This document shows positions 22,407-22,453 of a stretch of 22,453 nucleotides of DNA, in pieces (within the stretch, counting starts at the first letter, position 1; each line of letters begins with the position of its first letter). The translations under genes and the position numbers were made by a program. The notes under the pieces were generated by a model. The model worked only from the letters and a program-made list of their open reading frames with translations. It did not search any database and was not told the DNA's origin. Source of the stretch: JAFGFG01 sp964442905 (GTDB taxonomy: Archaea > Aenigmatarchaeota > Aenigmatarchaeia > QMZP01 > JAFGSV01); NCBI GenBank assembly GCA_964442905.1, contig CAYUBD010000015.1:1-22453 (forward strand), read 5' to 3'.

Positions 22407-22451
22407 CACCTATTAGCAAATTATCTAATACTTGTAGGGATACTTATAAAT
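22407..22451 (-). promoter_or_regulatory. Promoter and Shine-Dalgarno of uL6 operon
   Basis: On the minus strand TTTATAAG (22444-22451) is a TATA-like box 43-50 bp upstream of the uL6 ATG. GGTG at 22407-22410 precedes the ATG by 5 bp. Together they suggest that uL6 begins a transcript with a leader of about 15-20 nt, instead of lying deep inside a long ribosomal operon. The window ends here, so upstream genes cannot be checked. Confidence 0.45.
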
Positions 22452-22453
22452 AT

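Overview
This is an archaeal chromosome fragment. The evidence is a B-family replicative DNA polymerase, ribosomal proteins uL6 and eL32 in archaeal order, a type II methionine aminopeptidase, a Trm5-type tRNA methyltransferase, a tRNA-splicing endonuclease and an archaeal-type GAPDH. Start sites show GGTGAT-like Shine-Dalgarno sequences inside operons and TATA-like boxes 20-30 bp upstream of first genes. The splicing endonuclease appears to have the fused three-unit layout described from ARMAN/Micrarchaeota-type ultrasmall archaea, which points to a DPANN lineage. That placement is an inference from one gene.

The left end (1 to about 580) is suspicious. It begins with 48 consecutive C residues, runs into a 5'-truncated NIF3-like gene that is more AT-rich than what follows, and then switches abruptly to the GC-rich C-terminal tail of a spermidine-synthase-like membrane protein. 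This looks like an artefactual contig end, a chimeric join, or a rearrangement.

Layout. 867-2868: divergent MscS channel and PspC-domain membrane protein sharing a short promoter region. 2953-5347 (minus): phosphoglycerate kinase behind a bacterial-type GAPDH. 5400-7892 (minus): intact, intein-free DNA polymerase B. 7931-10455 (minus): OPT-family transporter translationally coupled to a type II pantothenate-kinase-like ASKHA kinase. 10597-11892 (plus): cytosolic eight-repeat PQQ-like beta-propeller. 11999-13195 (minus): tRNA-splicing endonuclease. 13264-14501 (plus): RNase HI overlapping a short Trm5. 14539-14967 (minus): small membrane protein. 14999-18985 (minus): glmS, archaeal gap and a GlmU-like nucleotidyltransferase, forming most of a UDP-GlcNAc route. 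19149-20998 (plus): winged-helix/S-layer-like/EF-hand regulator, then methionine aminopeptidase. 20995-22401 (minus): uL6, eL32, a zinc-ribbon miniprotein and an MGMT-type DNA-binding domain protein.

Themes are central carbon metabolism with two unrelated GAPDHs, amino-sugar nucleotide synthesis, tRNA maturation and translation, and membrane stress. No tRNA, rRNA, CRISPR array, transposon or phage gene was recognised. No gene-free stretch exceeds 300 bases; the longest is the 163-bp promoter region before 19149. The best candidates for something new are the surface-domain regulator with a perfect 16-bp palindrome upstream, the nested and mutually exclusive hairpins between the propeller and endonuclease genes, and the three-unit endonuclease.
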